64,000 bases of DNA from Typha latifolia (Eukaryota > Streptophyta > Magnoliopsida > Poales > Typhaceae): the NCBI GenBank assembly GCA_019914945.1, contig CM034106.1, positions 8,866,001-8,930,000 of the forward strand. The letters run 5' to 3'. Within the stretch, counting starts at the first letter, position 1. Every line of letters begins with the position of its first letter. Both the position numbers and the translations under genes were made by a program. A model generated the notes under the pieces. The model had not been told where the DNA came from. It did not search any database and worked only from the letters and a program-made list of their open reading frames with translations. Shown one piece after another: positions 62,181-64,000 of the stretch.

Positions 62181-63789
62181 TAGTCTAGCTATTCCAGATT
62201 ATGATTATACTTATTACTAGTGGACCGATCCGCCTACCATCTTGTACTATAATTATCTAATCTACCTAAGAGTTTCTCTTACCAATATATATATATATAT
62301 ATATTTCGACTTTGTCTTATGGAATGTTGATGGGAAGACCCCTCAGAGGTCCGACGTAGGTTGGCAGGGGCGAGGCGAGTAAATTGGTGCGATAATTCGA
62401 GCTCCAGTTTAGTAATCATATAGGACAAAGTGGAGGGGGCCAACTTGTTATGGAATCAAAAGTAAACGCTGCTACTTGTCTTTGGACAGTGTTTGGTGGG
62501 CCCGACCTCACAAGGTACGACTACTATTGCTTGTTTGGATTTAACGAAAGCCAAATGCTTTAATGCGGCTATAAAATTTATAATCTTAATCTAACGATTA
62601 TAATAGCCAATTTTTACACTTATTTCTTAATATCGGCTCTCAAATTATATTACGTAAAAAAAAGAATATATTAGTAAGATGATTTGATTATGTCTGCTGA
62701 ACTTTTAAATTACACGTTCTTTTCTTTCGTTAAGGAGAAATCCTAAATTTACTAAGTGGGTCTCTCTATTTAAATACTAATTTTAGTTAAACTCTAGCAA
62801 ACTCAACTGTATTTAATATTAGATTTTCTACCTTTGCATCCATACCCTTCTAAAATATCTTATTTTCGTGAATACCGCTCTTATATATGTTCTTCATGTA
62901 TATTTAATTATAGTTTTTACATGGATATTCTTCATCCATAATTAATTATTAAAATTTTATCAAGTTAATTGTAAAAGGATAAAAATATATTCTATTAGTA
63001 TTTGCATATATTACTTTTAGTCTAAGTATTTATATCTTTTTGCCTGCTAATTTACTGAGATTTGAACTTTCAGCAGTCAAAAGAAAGGTATCAACGTAAA
63101 AGGATATGTGTTTTAAAAGGTATACAAATAAATAGAAGTTTTAGAAAAATATTCACGCAAATAATTTGTTTGAAGAGGTATCTATAGATGCGAACAAACC
63201 CTTAGATTAACGAATTTTAGTCATAAAATTATTAAGTATTGAGTTCTTTAATTATCAATCAGTAAGTATATTGTTCATCTCCGGTGTTATAAGACTAATG
63301 AGTTCTTTAATTACCAACGGTGGTTTCTATCTCTAATATTCTAGCCAAAGATTTGAGGACCACTGGGTTTTAGATGATAATATCTATGGAAATTGTAACT
63401 ATTAAAGGATAGCAATGGAATGAGAATTAGATCTTAATATCTCCTATCTTTTATTACTTGCATCTCGACTTGGAGAATAGTGATTTCAAGATCGTCCTTC
63501 CTTGACGCATTAAAATTGTGTTAAGGATCGGACCGATATAAGAATGGATTGGTTATTTAGATTAAAGGAAGATTTTAATAGTAGTGAAATGAAAGATGAA
63601 GAGAAAGAAGGGGTCAAGGAAGGTCTAATCAATGGATGCTAGGGGACAATGTGAAGTTTAAAAGAAAGGAGGGAGATAAAGAGAGATAGAAGAAGAAAAT
63701 ATGATTTCATAATATAACTCAACTATGGTGCACTACTATTTGGACTCAAACAATAAAAATAAAACCTTAAAAATAAAGTGTTCTTGCCG

Positions 63790-63905
63790 CGTTGCGTTCG
63801 AACACGTCCAAGGCCTTCGAACACAGATTTTTCTTATTATAAATGTGTGCAGGCGTTCGAATGGACACGTTCGAATAAGCTCAAGGCTGTTCGAACGCAC
63901 AATTC
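63790..63905. repeat. Cluster of GTTCGAACG-like words
   Basis: At least five variants of (G/C)TTCGAA(C/T) occur in about 115 bases, several being perfect palindromes. It may be the edge of a larger repeat or LTR cut by the window end. Confidence 0.5.
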
Positions 63906-64000
63906 CTATTCTCTGTATTCTGTGAAAGTATTCGCACTGTGTATTCAAATGTGGTTATTTTATTTGATACAATCTCATCCAACTCGAGTTGTATCAAATT

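Larger units (their letters stand above)
61027..64000. other. Cyanase 3' flank and AT-rich repeat-bearing intergenic DNA
   Basis: The first 250-300 bases are probably cyanase 3' untranslated region. The rest holds (AT)n runs at 61803-61826 and 62284-62304, a second MITE-like element at 61990-62180 and a TTCGAA-rich patch at 63790-63905. No gene is recognised. Confidence 0.5.

Noticed and set aside
1..64000. CRISPR arrays, bacterial operons, rRNA genes
   Set aside because: No spaced direct repeats, no ribosome binding site-led gene series and no rRNA sequence were seen; the content is plant nuclear.

Overview
The window is nuclear DNA of a flowering plant and most likely of a monocot. Genes are intron-rich with GT-AG introns, promoters carry telo-box and TATA-like elements, and intergenic DNA is AT-rich with many (AT)n and (CT)n microsatellites. 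The monocot call rests on two things. The cellulose synthase resembles the grass CESA7 (Arabidopsis CESA4/IRX5) class more than the dicot form. Exon GC content is also uneven: the CESA, DUF810 and DUF3820-like genes are GC-rich, while PEX12, the PHR-like gene and the DUF3527 gene are AT-rich. A non-grass monocot is plausible, but the species cannot be named from sequence alone.

Layout. 1-5150: AT-rich intergenic DNA, with a possible promoter of a minus-strand gene leaving the left edge. 5150-9800: DUF3527 gene (+). 10460-12540: weakly supported minus-strand unit with a TATA/telo-box promoter, a tandemly duplicated 0.2-kb leader segment and a small two-exon ORF. 12550-14660: intergenic. 14663-16566: six-exon caleosin/peroxygenase (-), divergent from an intronless DUF3820-like gene (17024-18043, +). 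18980-24112: PHR-type MYB-CC phosphate-response regulator (+) with a non-coding first exon and uORFs. 25.2-25.5 kb: LINE tail fragment. 26254-28892: seven-exon P-loop ATPase resembling SWSAP1 (-), divergent from the ten-exon PEX12 (29537-36236, +). 37990-42682: twelve-exon secondary-wall cellulose synthase (+), whose tenth intron holds an antisense tRNA-Gly(GCC). 44400-46556: intronless LRR receptor-like protein (+). 46998-50753: five-exon DUF810/MUN-domain protein (-). 52225-53924: four-exon acidic protein with a MGCFLACFG N-terminus (-). 56284-61026: four-exon cyanase (+) with a Tourist-like MITE in intron 2. 61027-64000: AT-rich repeats.

The genes do not form a pathway. They are ordinary single genes covering peroxisome biogenesis, oil-body oxidation, phosphate signalling, wall synthesis, membrane trafficking, defence-type perception and cyanate detoxification. 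Every multi-exon model was assembled by hand by checking splice dinucleotides and phase. Each given as complete closes in frame from ATG to stop, although ends of untranslated regions are not determined.

No wholly new multi-gene system was found. The observations most worth following are: the tRNA-Gly nested antisense inside a CESA intron; the SWSAP1-like ATPase with a GC-AG intron and a 49-codon in-frame extension behind its TGA stop; the tRNA-derived SINE with clear target-site duplications; the duplicated leader of the 10.5-12.5 kb unit; and the overlapping uORF arrangement on the PHR-like mRNA.
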